Assembly: GCF_002776525.5 (NCBI RefSeq)
Contig: NC_045443.1
Span: forward strand, 36,440,409 to 36,504,408
DNA from: Piliocolobus tephrosceles
Lineage: Eukaryota; Chordata; Mammalia; Primates; Cercopithecidae
DNA: 64,000 nt
Direction: 5' to 3'
Shown: piece by piece, positions 21,301 through 33,106 of the stretch
Layout: each line of letters begins with the position of its first letter
How positions within the stretch are numbered: position 1 is the first letter of the stretch
Notes under the pieces: generated by a model
The model's input: only the letters and a program-made list of their open reading frames with translations
Told to the model about the DNA's origin: nothing
Database searches by the model: none
Position numbers and translations under genes: made by a program

Positions 21301-22731
21301 ACAAAGGACCTTTAACTGTCTTATTCGCCTTACTGCTGGATTTACTGTTGAGAGCCAGAACTGTTCTGCAGTACTTTTTGTTTTTTTAATATATATGGCT
21401 CCAAATAATGCTTTTTTCCACAGTTGATACTCAATAAATCCAGTTGGTGATATTAAATGGATTAGAGCACAACCCAGAATACATGCACCTGGCTCTTTTA
21501 AAGCAGGTCTATTCTGGCAATATGTTTGGATTGGTTTACATTTCCCCTTGAAAGTTTGTTCTTGTTGCTTTGTTTACGTTAGCTACATTCCACCCTTTGC
21601 TCTATTTCACAAACTAGTGTCTAGCATTTCTTTCACTTCATCTCGACTTCTACTCCTTAACCTAATGTTTGCCTCATGGCCTGATGATGATAACTATAAA
21701 ATATGTTGAACTATATGTAAGTTTTACAAGGTTGAGAGCCACTGTATCTCTGGAACACAGTGCCTCGTACAGAGTGAACACTTAGTAATCATTTATTGAT
21801 TTATGATAACTATGTAGGAGACACCAAAGTAACCTTATATGCATAACCTCCTTTAATCTCCACAACACATTATTAGGATTATTATCCCCATTCTGCAGAT
21901 AAGGAAGATGAATAAATTAATGAAGTGATTTTCTCAAGTTAGTACAGTCAGTAGTGGAGACAGGATTTGAACCAAAAGTCTGTTTGACTTCAAAGCCTGT
22001 ACTCTAATGACTGATTTTTACCTGGTTTTGCTGTTAACCATAAATTTCTAGCAGTTGAACTAGCTATTATCCATTAACTTTGCCTACACCATGTATTTTA
22101 TTGGATATTTGGCCATTGCTTCTCCAGAACTTATGCCTTGCTTGTCCCTGATTTGTGTATAGCTACATTTCATCCTGTGGGTCACATTTGAGTGTCCATG
22201 GAAAGAATCTACCAAAATATGATTAACTATGCACATAAAATTCTGAACTAAGAAGACCTATTTCCGTAACACAGAGAATATCCTGTCTAGATGGAATATC
22301 CTGTCTAGATTTCATTTGCTGAAATCTAACATTCGCTGGAGCCACTGAAATGTTTCATGCTTGAAAAAAATTAAGATTTGTAAGAATGAATGAAAAGACC
22401 TATGGAGATTCTTTTCTAATGTTAGATTTCACACTCTTAAAATTGGACATTTTAAATATTGCAGATATACCAGTTAAATGCTTTTGCTCTGTTAGGCTGA
22501 AATCACTTGCTCATATGGAGTCTGTTTTCCTGTTGCATGTTGGCATGAGAGTTAATTAACTCTGTTGCCTGCTCTTGGCCATTTTTTCCTCAACTTTTTG
22601 TGTCACTGAACATGTATGTGTACAATATTTGTCACCCTTCTGTCTTTTAAGAATTTTTATTCATATGTCATTTATGAATTAGACAAAGTAAATACATAAA
22701 AACTGAGAGAAATTAACAAGGTAAACCAAGA
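21301..22731. other. Noncoding stretch with one MIR
   Basis: No gene. A minus-strand MIR is recognisable at about 21790-22020 (CATTCTGCAGATAAGGAAG core). At about 22275-22312 an 18-bp unit (GGAATATCCTGTCTAGAT type) is repeated in tandem. The rest shows nothing I can name. Confidence 0.55.
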
Positions 22732-22896
22732 GAGCTGTATTTGATAAATGGCATCTAAGGAGACTCATCCACACCTGCACCCGTTTGCCTAAGTAAGTGG
22801 AGTATATTTTGCATGTGAAAGGAATATAAAAATTTGTGATCAAAGGTTACGTTTGCAATTTCTTTGACACTCCTTCCACAGAAGGTGGAGTCTAAT
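22732..22896 (+). repeat. Duplicated block, copy 2
   Basis: 165-bp copy of 20697-20855, about 2 kb downstream. It ends abruptly inside the repeat wording that continues in copy 1, so this is probably the derived copy. Confidence 0.9.
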
Positions 22897-25228
22897 AGAA
22901 ACATTTGAAAAATCAAAGTGCAATGAGTACAAAAATATCTTTTTTCTATCATAACCTAATTGTACTGACTCCTTATTATGTTTGATAGTCAATTCTCATT
23001 TGTCTTTAATAATTGATAATGGGAAACTACTTCATTTTAGATGAGATCAGATTCACTGGTTATTATTTCCTTGGGCTGCTTTTACTTGGAAATAACTTCA
23101 TCTGACTTTATAGAAAGTGACCTTAGTAATTGTGGGAGCATCCAAAATTTGTGTAATATGTATGAAGGTAAAATATTTCAGTGTATATCTTAATCTAGGA
23201 GTTATTTCTGAATTTTACAACCAGATTTCCTGTGTATTTTCAAATGTCATTGCCGTATACTGAGTATGCTTGAAAAACGGGAGATGAGAAAATCAAGTGG
23301 ATATATTTCTGATTCAATCATTTTTTATAATATGAAATAAAAATATTTTATTATAAAAAATTTCGAAGTAAAATATCAGATAAGATCGTGGTATTGAATT
23401 GAGTTGCAGAGTCGCAATTCTGTTTACAACTACAACTTTTACTCTTCCTATAAAAATGTACTTAGCAATTATATAGAGGACCTACCATGTGCAAAGAAAT
23501 ACCTAGAGGCTCTTGGAGATACAAATTAGTTGAGACAGCCCTTTTCTCAATGAGTTTTTAATTTAATAGAGGATTCATTCCTTTATTCATGCAGTCATTT
23601 AGTCAGTAAACAATATTGATTGAATACCTACTGAGTGCAGGCATTGTGAAAGCAATGATCATACATTAGAAGAAAAGATAAAACTGATCCCTAGCCTTCA
23701 AAACTCATGGTCTAATAGGAGCTCCCAAATCAATAAAATACAGCAGAATAGCATGCTTGAATTATTTATTCATATTGAGTTAAAATATGTCACTTTTGGC
23801 TGGGATGCTCAAGGAAGACTTTCTTGAAGTTATACATCCAAATATTATAAGTCACTATATGAAATAAATGCTCAGAGGCTTCATTTTTGAAATTAATTAC
23901 AAAAGAGGCACAAAAACCAAATGGAATACTGTAGATTTCCAAAATGGTCATAATCCTCTACCCCTGTCTATATTCACATCTCGTAAAATATGATGTATTT
24001 TTCCTCCATGAAGAGGTGCCATCTGTTTCTCTACCTCTGGAATTTGGGTAGGCATTGTGACTTGATTTTGCCCATAAAATATAGCAGATGTGATGTTGTG
24101 CCAATTCTCCGCCTTGGCCTCTCAGCCTTGGCCTCAAGCTTGCAAGCTTCTGCTCTCTTTCTTAGAATCCTCCTCAGCTTCCACGAATAAGCTTGGGCAA
24201 GCTTATTCATGATAAGAGATTGTATAGAAGAGAAATGTGCCATCCCAGCTGAGTCCTTCTTAGATAGCTGCCACACAGCCAACATAGCAGCTAATGTCAT
24301 GCATTAGTGATATTAGGAGTTATGGCAAGAGCAACCCACATGGGACCATTTGAAATTGCCAAACCACCAAATTGTGGATAAAGACAGATTTGTTGATTTA
24401 TACCCCTACATTTTAGATGGTTTATTACACAGCAATAACTAGCTGATATGCCAGTTAATCAAAATCTTCCTAATGCTTTAGGGTTGGGGGCAGTAGCACA
24501 GTAAATAGGTGGAACCGCATGTAGGAAAAAAATTTAATTACCAAGCTCTTAAGACCATTTATATGGCATATGTATTTTTTCGGAATTTTTTTTAGCAAGC
24601 CAATCTTCTTTCCTATGGTGAATTCTTATGACAAATGTGGAGTTAGGATTTAATTTATGCATAGGCTATATTTCTTTCCAAAATGTTATATCAGATTAAT
24701 AGGAAATAGGTATTTATTTTCACGAAAACAATGTGCTGTAAATTTTTAGTGTTTTTTCTTTTATTTTGTGGGCACCACTTTACAAGGTATAAGTGATACA
24801 TTAAGGTTTTATTCAGTTGCATCTTGGGATCACTTGCAAGGATAATTTGTGATGAAAAATATAAATGGGCCACAGAGAATCAGTGAGACCCTATGCTGTG
24901 CTACAGATTAAAGAAGGAATATAGTGAGGAAGAAAGAATGGGAGACTTGGAGTCCAAACAACTATATCTATTCAGAAAATGTAATTTCCCTTGTGTTTTT
25001 AAAAGGTTATTTTTAATCTTCATAACTTTTTTCTTGCTTCCCAGAATTAAGAGGTAATGTGAAAACACAGCTGTTTAATGATTCTTTTTGTAACAAATGT
25101 AAGACTGATTTTGATTCCTTTGTCAAAGGAAACCTGATTTGTCTGAATAAACCATAATTTCAAGCTTAATGTAATATGCATAATTATTTCATGCTTTTTA
25201 ACATATTATTATGATTATTATTATTTTT
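22897..25228. other. Noncoding stretch with L2-like and LTR-like pieces
   Basis: No gene. L2-like wording occurs at about 23590-23850. At about 23930-24450 there is an LTR-like repeat of the same kind as 20856-21300, which contains a near-perfect 11-bp-arm palindrome at about 24184-24208. The remainder is plain AT-rich sequence. Confidence 0.5.
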
Positions 25229-25352
25229 GAGATGGAGTCCCACACTGTTGCCTAGGCTGGAGTGCAGTGGTGCAATCTCGGCTCACTGCAACCTCCGCCT
25301 CCCGGGTTCAAGCGATTCTCTTATCTCAGCCTCCAGAGTAGCTGGGATTACT
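25229..25352 (-). mobile_element. 5'-truncated Alu
   Basis: Minus-strand Alu right-monomer sequence (GAGATGGAGTCCCACACTG to AGTAGCTGGGATTAC), about 125 bp. It is diverged and of AluS/J age, and cut off at its 5' side. Confidence 0.85.
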
Positions 25353-26989
25353 GGGCTTCCTTACATATTCTTAAACATGTTCTTAATTTAGAGACAACAC
25401 AGGTAGAAGAGAGAATTTCAGGTTTTCTTAAAATGTCCATATCTCTACCTGAAACAATTTTGTATGCCTTCAGAATGTTCATTAAATTTCCATCTGTATT
25501 ATTTTATTCAAACTGGACATGGATCAGTTCCTCTTCTTTAAAAACATAATTTACATAGAGCCTAACTTAATCCTGGGGATGGACAAGCATATCGGTAGAC
25601 TTCAACCAACCTGAGCATCATCTTGTTGGAGAAAATGATAAGAACGTTATGTCTCCATTTCCCTGAGGAGGGTATTACTGAGGATAGAAGAATTTTATCA
25701 TGCAGTTCATTTCACAGGGCTTCAGACATGAAGAAGTGTAGAGAGATATTAATGGACAAACCAAACTTTGCAAAATATTTTAAAGAGGCTTATTTTGAGT
25801 CAATATGAGTGACTGTGGCCTGGGAAAAATAAAAACCCAAGAAGTCTTGAATAATGGTCCCACAGTTTGGTTTTACACATTTTAGGGAGGCAGGAGTTAC
25901 AGGTAAAGACATGAATCAATACATGGAAGGTCTGCATTGGTTTGGCCTTAAAAGATGAAATATCTTTAAGATAAGCCTTAAATGAGGCTTATAGGTTATA
26001 CGTGGGTTTTCAGATTCTTTAATTTGTAATTGGTTAAAGGAGTAAGGCTCTGTTTAAAACTTGAGGTCAGCAGAAAGAAATTTTTACAATAAGGATGCCA
26101 GAGTCAGCCACAATATACTGGGTCAAAATGACCTGTTCAGCAAGACTGATGGCCTGACATGACTTAAACCTTGCCATCTTGTTTGTAATTTGGTATCTTA
26201 TTGCCACAAAGTCTGTTTTGGCAGTCTATGATCTCTATCTTAACATTAATCCTGATCAGTTGTGACTAAATTCCAAAATGGTGGGGTGGGGTGTATAGTG
26301 AGGTATGTCCAACATCCCTTACCGTCATGGCTGCTAACTCAGTTTTTAAGGTTTCTCTGGGGTTCCTTTGGTTAATAGGGAGTCCACTCAGTCAGTAGGG
26401 GATTAGGATTGTATTTCTAGTTTACAGGTAGCAGTCAGTACAGTGACTATGAACGTTTTCTATTTGTGCTAAGCAGGATGGCTTTTTTAAAAAGGTCACT
26501 CTGTCAGGTTCCTTTCCACAGTTAAAGATCCTTTTTCTCAAGGGAGGAAGAGATCATGTAATTGCCAGATATACCTTTGTTATATTTATTGTTGATAAAT
26601 GAACTCAAACATCTCACAATTTGAAGGCTGCACTCTTGGCACATTCACATTACTTAAGATTTCTGATTAAACTTCAGAAATAAAGGTAATTTTTAATTTT
26701 TTTTGTTTCTAAAAATGCAGCTGTCTTGGTGACAGCTTTTCTTGATCAGGTGTCAAGGTGAGCTGTCTTGGAGCTCTTGGGTAGAGGACTTCTCTGCCTG
26801 TGAAGACCTCAGAGAAGCCTTCAGTGTCTTCTAGTCATTTGCCCAGTAGTTTCTCCGGGTAGGAAAGGGCTTATTAAATCATGTAAAAAGGTGTTGTGTT
26901 TACCTCAGCTGGAATTTTTCATATTGTATTTTACAGTTGTAGAAGCTTATTCAGTTTCTGTCTGGCAGGTAAGGAGCTTGGAAGTCACT
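25353..26989. other. Noncoding stretch, LTR-like pieces unassigned
   Basis: No convincing gene. A 61-residue open frame at 25623-25808 has no domain I recognise. The block 25770-26450 reads like a dispersed LTR-type repeat, but I cannot name it. Confidence 0.4.
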
Positions 26990-29315
26990 CTGTCCTCACA
27001 AACTGAAAATCAGTAACTCTTCTATGCAAAAAGCAAGGTGACAGGAAAATTGCTGCCCCCCAAACCGGAGAAACAGACAGATGGATAGAGAGAATCACTG
27101 TTTACCAGAGCAGAAACCCATAAGCAGAAACCTCCATGGGAACCAGTACCTGGATAGGAAAACCTAAACTGTAATAGGCAAACTGCTGGAAGCTCAGTAT
27201 GAATAAGTCTGAGCTAAAAACTCCATGGACCCCCCCCGCCCCCACCTTCACTGACGCACTTTTTAAAGTTTTACTTTCATATGTTCTATAACCAGGTTTA
27301 TAGAGTGACGATGGGAGAAAAATCCCCTTGTGCCTCTGGTAGCAGGGAAGAGACAATTAACCATTTTGAAATATACCAGAGCATTCTGTTCCTTTTAACA
27401 AGGCCTGTCCTCAAGAGAAATTGTTTTATCACAGCCTAACTTACTAGGGTTTAATCAGAGCCTAACTGACTTGGGAGAAGGGAATACCCAACTCTAGCCT
27501 ACCTAGCTGTCCTTTCCCACCTAGAGGGAGAAAAAACTTAGAAGCACTTGTGAAGTTCACAGTCCAAGGGCATTGGCTCAATAAAAGATAAACCTAATCA
27601 CATAACTGTAGAATGCTTCCCCTCCCCTCATACCTTACCACCCTGTCACCAAGTGTTTACTTTTCAGAGTTCCTTTAGCCCAGTACAGTATGCCTAGCTT
27701 TCAACAAAAAATTACAAGGTATATTAAAAGGCAAAAAACATGATTTGAAAAGACAATGCAGTCACGTACCAGACTCATATATAGCAGGAATGTCGGAATT
27801 ATAAGACTAGGAATTTAAAACACTAGAAAGGCTCTAATAGAAAAAGTAGACAACACAAAAGAACACATGGGTGAGGTAAGCAGAGAGATGAAAATTTTAA
27901 GAATCAGAAGTGCCAGAGACAACACTAACAGAAATGAAGAATGCCTTTGACAATGGGCTCATTAATACACTGGATGCAGCTCAAGAAAGAATCTCTGAGC
28001 TTGAGGGTATGTCAATAGAAACTTCCAAAACTAAAAAAAGCAAAATGATCAAAACAATAAAAAATAAAAAGGAACATAATCTCCAAGAACCGTGGGGCAA
28101 CTACAAAAGGTACAACATACACGTAATGGGAGCATTAGAAGAGAAGACAGACAGAAAGGAACAGAAGAAATAGTTGAAGTAATAATGGCTGAGAATTTCC
28201 CTAAATTAATATCAGACAAAAACCCACCAATATAGGAAGCTGGATAAATGCCAAAATAACAAAAATAAACCCCTCAAAATTGATACCTAGGCATATCATA
28301 GTCAAACTACAGAAAAATCACACACAAAAAATATCGAAAGATCCAAAGGGGAAAAAAAAGCATTTATAAAGGAATAAAGAATTACATTTGACTTCTCCTC
28401 AGAAACCATGCAAGCATGAAAAGAGTGGGGTGAAATACTTAAAAAAGAAAATCCACCAATCTAAAATTCTGTATCCTGAGAAATTATCCTTCAAAAGTAA
28501 ATGTGAAATAAAGGACTTTTTCAGACAAAAATTGAGGGAGTTTGTTGTCAGTACACCTGACTTGCAAGAAATTATTAAAAGAAGTTCTTCCCAGAGAAGG
28601 CAGTTGATATGGGTCAGAAATTCAGATCTGCACAAAAAATGGAAAATCAGAAATGGAGTAAGTGAAGATAAGTTGAAATTATTTTTCTTATTATTAATTG
28701 ATCTAACAAATAACAGTTTAAAATAATAACAGCCACCATGTAACCAATTATTATAGCTTATGTACAAGTGCAATGAATGACAGCAGTGGTATAAGGGATG
28801 GAAGGGAGGAATTAGGAATAGTGTTAGGCACTTGCATAACCCACAAAGGGGTATAGTGTTTTCTGAAAGTGGAATTGGATTAGTAGTACATTGCAAACTC
28901 CAGGGCAACCACTAAAAATAGTGAATAAAGAAATATAACTGATACACTAGGAGCAAAAATGGAATAACATAAAATGCTCAGTTAAAACCAAAAATGGCAG
29001 AAAAAGTGTGGAAGACAAAAATTGGAACAAAGTACAAGGGAAACAAATAGAAAATGGTAATAAACATGGTAGATAGATATCACTTCAAAAGTTGATGGTC
29101 TAAATACACCAAGTAAAAGACACTGTCCGAATGAATAAAAAAAACAAGACTCAACTATATGTTGTTTTCAAGAAGCCCACTTTCAATATAAAGGCACATA
29201 GATTAAAAGTAAAAAGATGGTTAGCATATACCATGCTAACACTAATCAAAACTAAGCTGAACTAGCTATATTAATTTCAGACAGAGTAGTCTTCAGAGCA
29301 AGGAAGTTTATTAGG
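26990..29315 (+). mobile_element. L1M element: 5' UTR, ORF1 and start of ORF2
   Basis: An ancient plus-strand L1 (L1MC-L1ME age). The 5' UTR wording runs from about 26990 to 27690, followed by ORF1 remnants (27910-28173 coiled-coil part, 28388-28726 C-terminal part) and the beginning of the ORF2 endonuclease region (about 29060-29315). It breaks off after the endonuclease start. All frames are broken. Confidence 0.8.
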
Positions 29316-30139
29316 ACTCTGGGTTAATTCATAATTGTAAATGTTCCAAAAATATGTCAAAACATTCCAAAAACAAAGTCCTAACTAAATCCTGATTCTT
29401 AGACATTTGCCTCCAAATTATACTGTCAGTTTTTATCCAGTTGTCAGTATGTCAGTGGTTAGGCTTTAGTTCCTAAATCGATAACCAGTGACCCTGCAGG
29501 AAGAAAACAGTACCACAATTTTCAGGTCAAGACAGTTACTAAAATTTTCCATAATAAAGCACATTATAAAAACTAAACAATAAAGGGTACTGGTTAAAAA
29601 TGACTTTGGCACCGACTAAGCTTGGTCTTAATTCAGATTTGTAAAGCTGAGCTATTCAATGTAAGTGACTGCTTCCTGCCTCAATTATTTTGTACTATAA
29701 TAGTGTTTTGGATATAGGATATTTGTGAAGATAGAATGAAATCATGTATATTAAGTGTCTAGCACATAATGAGTGTGTTATTCTATAAAGAAAATGTATA
29801 AATAGGATAATTATAAAATGCAAATTCCATCCAACTTTGTCATCTTAATATTTAATGGTTTATTCTTAGATTTTTCCCACTTAATAAGAAACTATCTAAA
29901 TGTATCATCCAAATGTGTTTATGTGAATACACATGTATTCATATCCTGTACAGATTTGCTGTTTGATTAAAGCAGCTATGCTATGCAGAGCTTCACTATA
30001 AAGCTTTTTTGCTGTTGTTAATGGAAACATGGTGCCATGTTGCTGTTTTAATCTTTTCTTTTCCAGCCTGGGAAAAACCTTCCACTGTTCCTTTGCTGGC
30101 TGCAGGAATGCTTGAGATGCATGCACCTATCCATTTTTA
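29316..30139. other. Noncoding stretch, nothing recognised
   Basis: AT-rich, only short open frames, no repeat I can name. Confidence 0.4.
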
Positions 30140-30860
30140 AAAATTTATTGAGCACATACTGTATGCCAGGCACTGTATGAGGTGCTAGAGAAGCAGTAGT
30201 GAATAAGTTCCATGCTTTCATGCAGTGTATCTTTTAGTGTGGAATCCTCAGTGCTCAGGCCGTGGACTGGTACTGGTTTGTGGCCTGTTAGGAACCGAGC
30301 CACACAGCAGGAGGCGAGCGATGGGCAAGCGGGCATTACCAGCTGAGCTCTGCCTCTTGTCAGATCAGTGGACCCTTATGGGAGCACAAACCCTATCGTG
30401 AACCGTGCATGCAAGGGATCTAGGTTGTGCAGTCCTTATGAGAATCGAATGCCTGGTGATCCGAGGTGGAACAGTTTCATCCCAACACCATTCTCCCATC
30501 AATCCCCAACCTCCCAGGTCTGTGGAAAAAATTGTCTTCCATGAAACTGGTCCCTTGTGCCAAAAAGTTTGAGGACCACTGTTCTAGTGGGAGAAACAGG
30601 CAAGAAATAAGAAAAGTAATAATCTTCAAATAATGATATTCTAAAGAAAATGAGTGACTTGGTAATGTATTCAGGTGAAAGGCATAATTGCATTACAGAG
30701 AGTCAACGCAGGCTCTGAGAAGACAGGATTTTGAGCTGAAAATGACAAGAACTGGATACACAAAGAATAGGGCAACAAGCACACCAGGCAGAGGCAACAT
30801 CCTGTGCAAGGTCCCTGAGGTGGAAATAAGACAGTTTTACAAATCCCTGAGCAACTTGCA
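30140..30860 (+). mobile_element. L2-like fragment split by a hAT-type element
   Basis: L2 3'-end wording (TTATTGAGCACATACTGTATG) at 30140-30239 continues at 30590-30860 once the inserted element at 30240-30581 is removed. Confidence 0.6.
30240..30581 (-). mobile_element. Non-autonomous hAT-type DNA transposon
   Basis: 342 bp with decayed terminal inverted repeats (the right end GACCACTG is clear) and 8-bp flanks TTTTAGTG / TTCTAGTG (7 of 8 identical), the hAT duplication length. There is no transposase. The exact family name is uncertain. Confidence 0.7.
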
Positions 30861-33106
30861 CGTAAATTCAGTCAATCATTTTATTATTCACTAGACGAGC
30901 TCACCATTTAAAAGAACAGGTCATATTCCTTTTTAAAGTCATGAATCCAAACTTCTATGCAGCGGTTTCTAAACTATTGTGTGCTGAAAAATCACCTGCA
31001 GAGTTGTTGAAAATGGTTTCCTGAGCTATATCCTCAGAGAACTGGATTCAGCATGTCAGCCAGGCCTGCAGATTTGCATTTGTAGCACACTCAGGTTGTA
31101 GCACACCAAGGCTACTAGTCTGAGGACCATTCTTGGAGCACTGCTGCTCTAATGTATGTTTTGTGAGTTTAGCATCTATTTGCTAAAAGTAAAGCATAAC
31201 AACATTTTCTTTTGCGTAAAAGACCACACTGCATGCTGATGATCTGAAACTAGTTTTTGGAGGTGAGTGGAAAAGTACACAAAACATTAAAGGTTGAAAG
31301 AAGTAGCCTCAATGTTTTATGCTGCATTCAAAGCATCTATAGTAAGATGAGCTTAATTTCAATACAGCCAATTAGTAAAGGGTTAATGTCACTGTTTTTG
31401 TTTGAATCAGTTTCAAAAATTACTTTTTTAAAACACTGAAAAGACTTTAAATGAGAGAGTACTGATTTTCTAAAGTTATTTTTATTTCTTGACTGCGAGA
31501 TCACAGAAATTGTGTATTAAATCCTGTTAATCTGGAGAATATAGGAAGGTGGTTCTTTTCATCAACTGCCATTCAGGAGGACACATATGGAAAAGAAATG
31601 GAGAAAGGAAGAAGGACATCAGGCTAGTCAGCCAGATCTGCTCAAATCATTCTGGTCAGCTCAGCTGGGAGGACATATGTCAAAGAAGCCAATGTGTTCC
31701 TGTTCCTAGTAGTTGTTCTCAGGAAAGGATTTTATATGCAAATTGCCTGTGCTTTGAACATCGTGACGTTAATAGCATCAAGGATAGGATATGGATGATT
31801 AAAACAAAAGCTAACAGTTATCCAGTCCTTACTATATGCTACTGCTCTACTTGCTTTACATGATTCATTGATAACCCTCACAGCACACATGTGAAGTAGA
31901 TGGTTAATAGCATCTCATCGTATAGACAGTGGAAGTGAGAGTGAGGCAAAGAGTGGTTCAGTAATTTAGGTTACTAGGCAGTAAGTTGAAAAGCTGGGAT
32001 TCAAATCTAGATGATTTGAATTCAGTCTGATCTCTTAGACAATGCATTATATCGCCTCACATTTGAAAAAGTCTCTAAATGAAGATTTTTCAGGATTTGT
32101 TCCTGTAATCCATATGCACTCTTTTAAGTTACAATGCAAGGATTCCACGATTTCTTTCTGTTTTTAACCTATCTGCCTAGGTCTGAAAAGATGTTCCAAA
32201 GGAGGACATAGAGGGGAAGATTTTTGGTGTAGTCACTGCAAAGAAGAGTTTTGTATGACTTTCTAGTGTCATCTTGGGCAAATGACAAAAATGTTTTGAA
32301 CTTAAGTTTTAGTTCCTGGAAAAGGATGACAATGTTTATTCCACAGAATTGGACAATTAAATGAGGATTTTTTCTGCCCTCTGATACTGACATACTCTGC
32401 ACTATTCAGGTGTCCGTTATTCAATTGAGTGGACAATTTATATATAATTTGTGGGATTTTCAAGGGTCATTTGACTTGGATTTTTGCTTTACCTGCTGAC
32501 ATTAAGAACCTTAGATGTAACTCAACTGTAAGCCTTTGAATGACAGTAGGTCTAGAGTCTTCAGAAGATCTCCTCGGGCTATTTCTAAATCAGGCTCAGG
32601 AAGACACACAACTAACTATGGACATGTGTCTAGCGACTGCCAATATCAAACAAGTGTATATTTGCTAATTATAGCTATCATTGAGGCAGAATGGCAAGGG
32701 AGAGCAACAGAGTCCCAAAAGGAAATGTCAGCTGGCCTTCCAGCACGATTTTTCATTTTCACTTACAGAAAAACAACCAAAGATAATTTTTGACAACTCA
32801 ACTTAATGATTCATGTCAACATCTGGTTCTGACAATAACCAGAATTATTACTTCAGGGGTTCCTAAGCACCACATTTCACAGTTTTACATTCAGTGTTTA
32901 GAATAATTCTTTAGAACAATTTTTAGGTATTATATTTTTTAAAGATGATTGACCTTATCTGTAATCAAAAGAAATGAAATTTCATTAAAATGACTAGGAC
33001 TGCATTAATATATAGAGGTAGATTGTCTTTCTAGATGCTTTAACTATCTAACCTAGATCCAAGGAAGATAATTAGAAAAAATAAATAAGTGCAAGGTAAA
33101 TTAATG
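30861..33106. other. Noncoding stretch with one MIR
   Basis: No gene. MIR wording lies at about 31810-32060 (minus orientation). Otherwise this is unassigned sequence between the intergenic repeats and the end of SLC2A13. Confidence 0.45.

Noticed and set aside
25623..25808. 61-residue frame starting MLEKMIRTL
   Set aside because: No domain, no splice or promoter context, and it abuts LTR-like repeat sequence.
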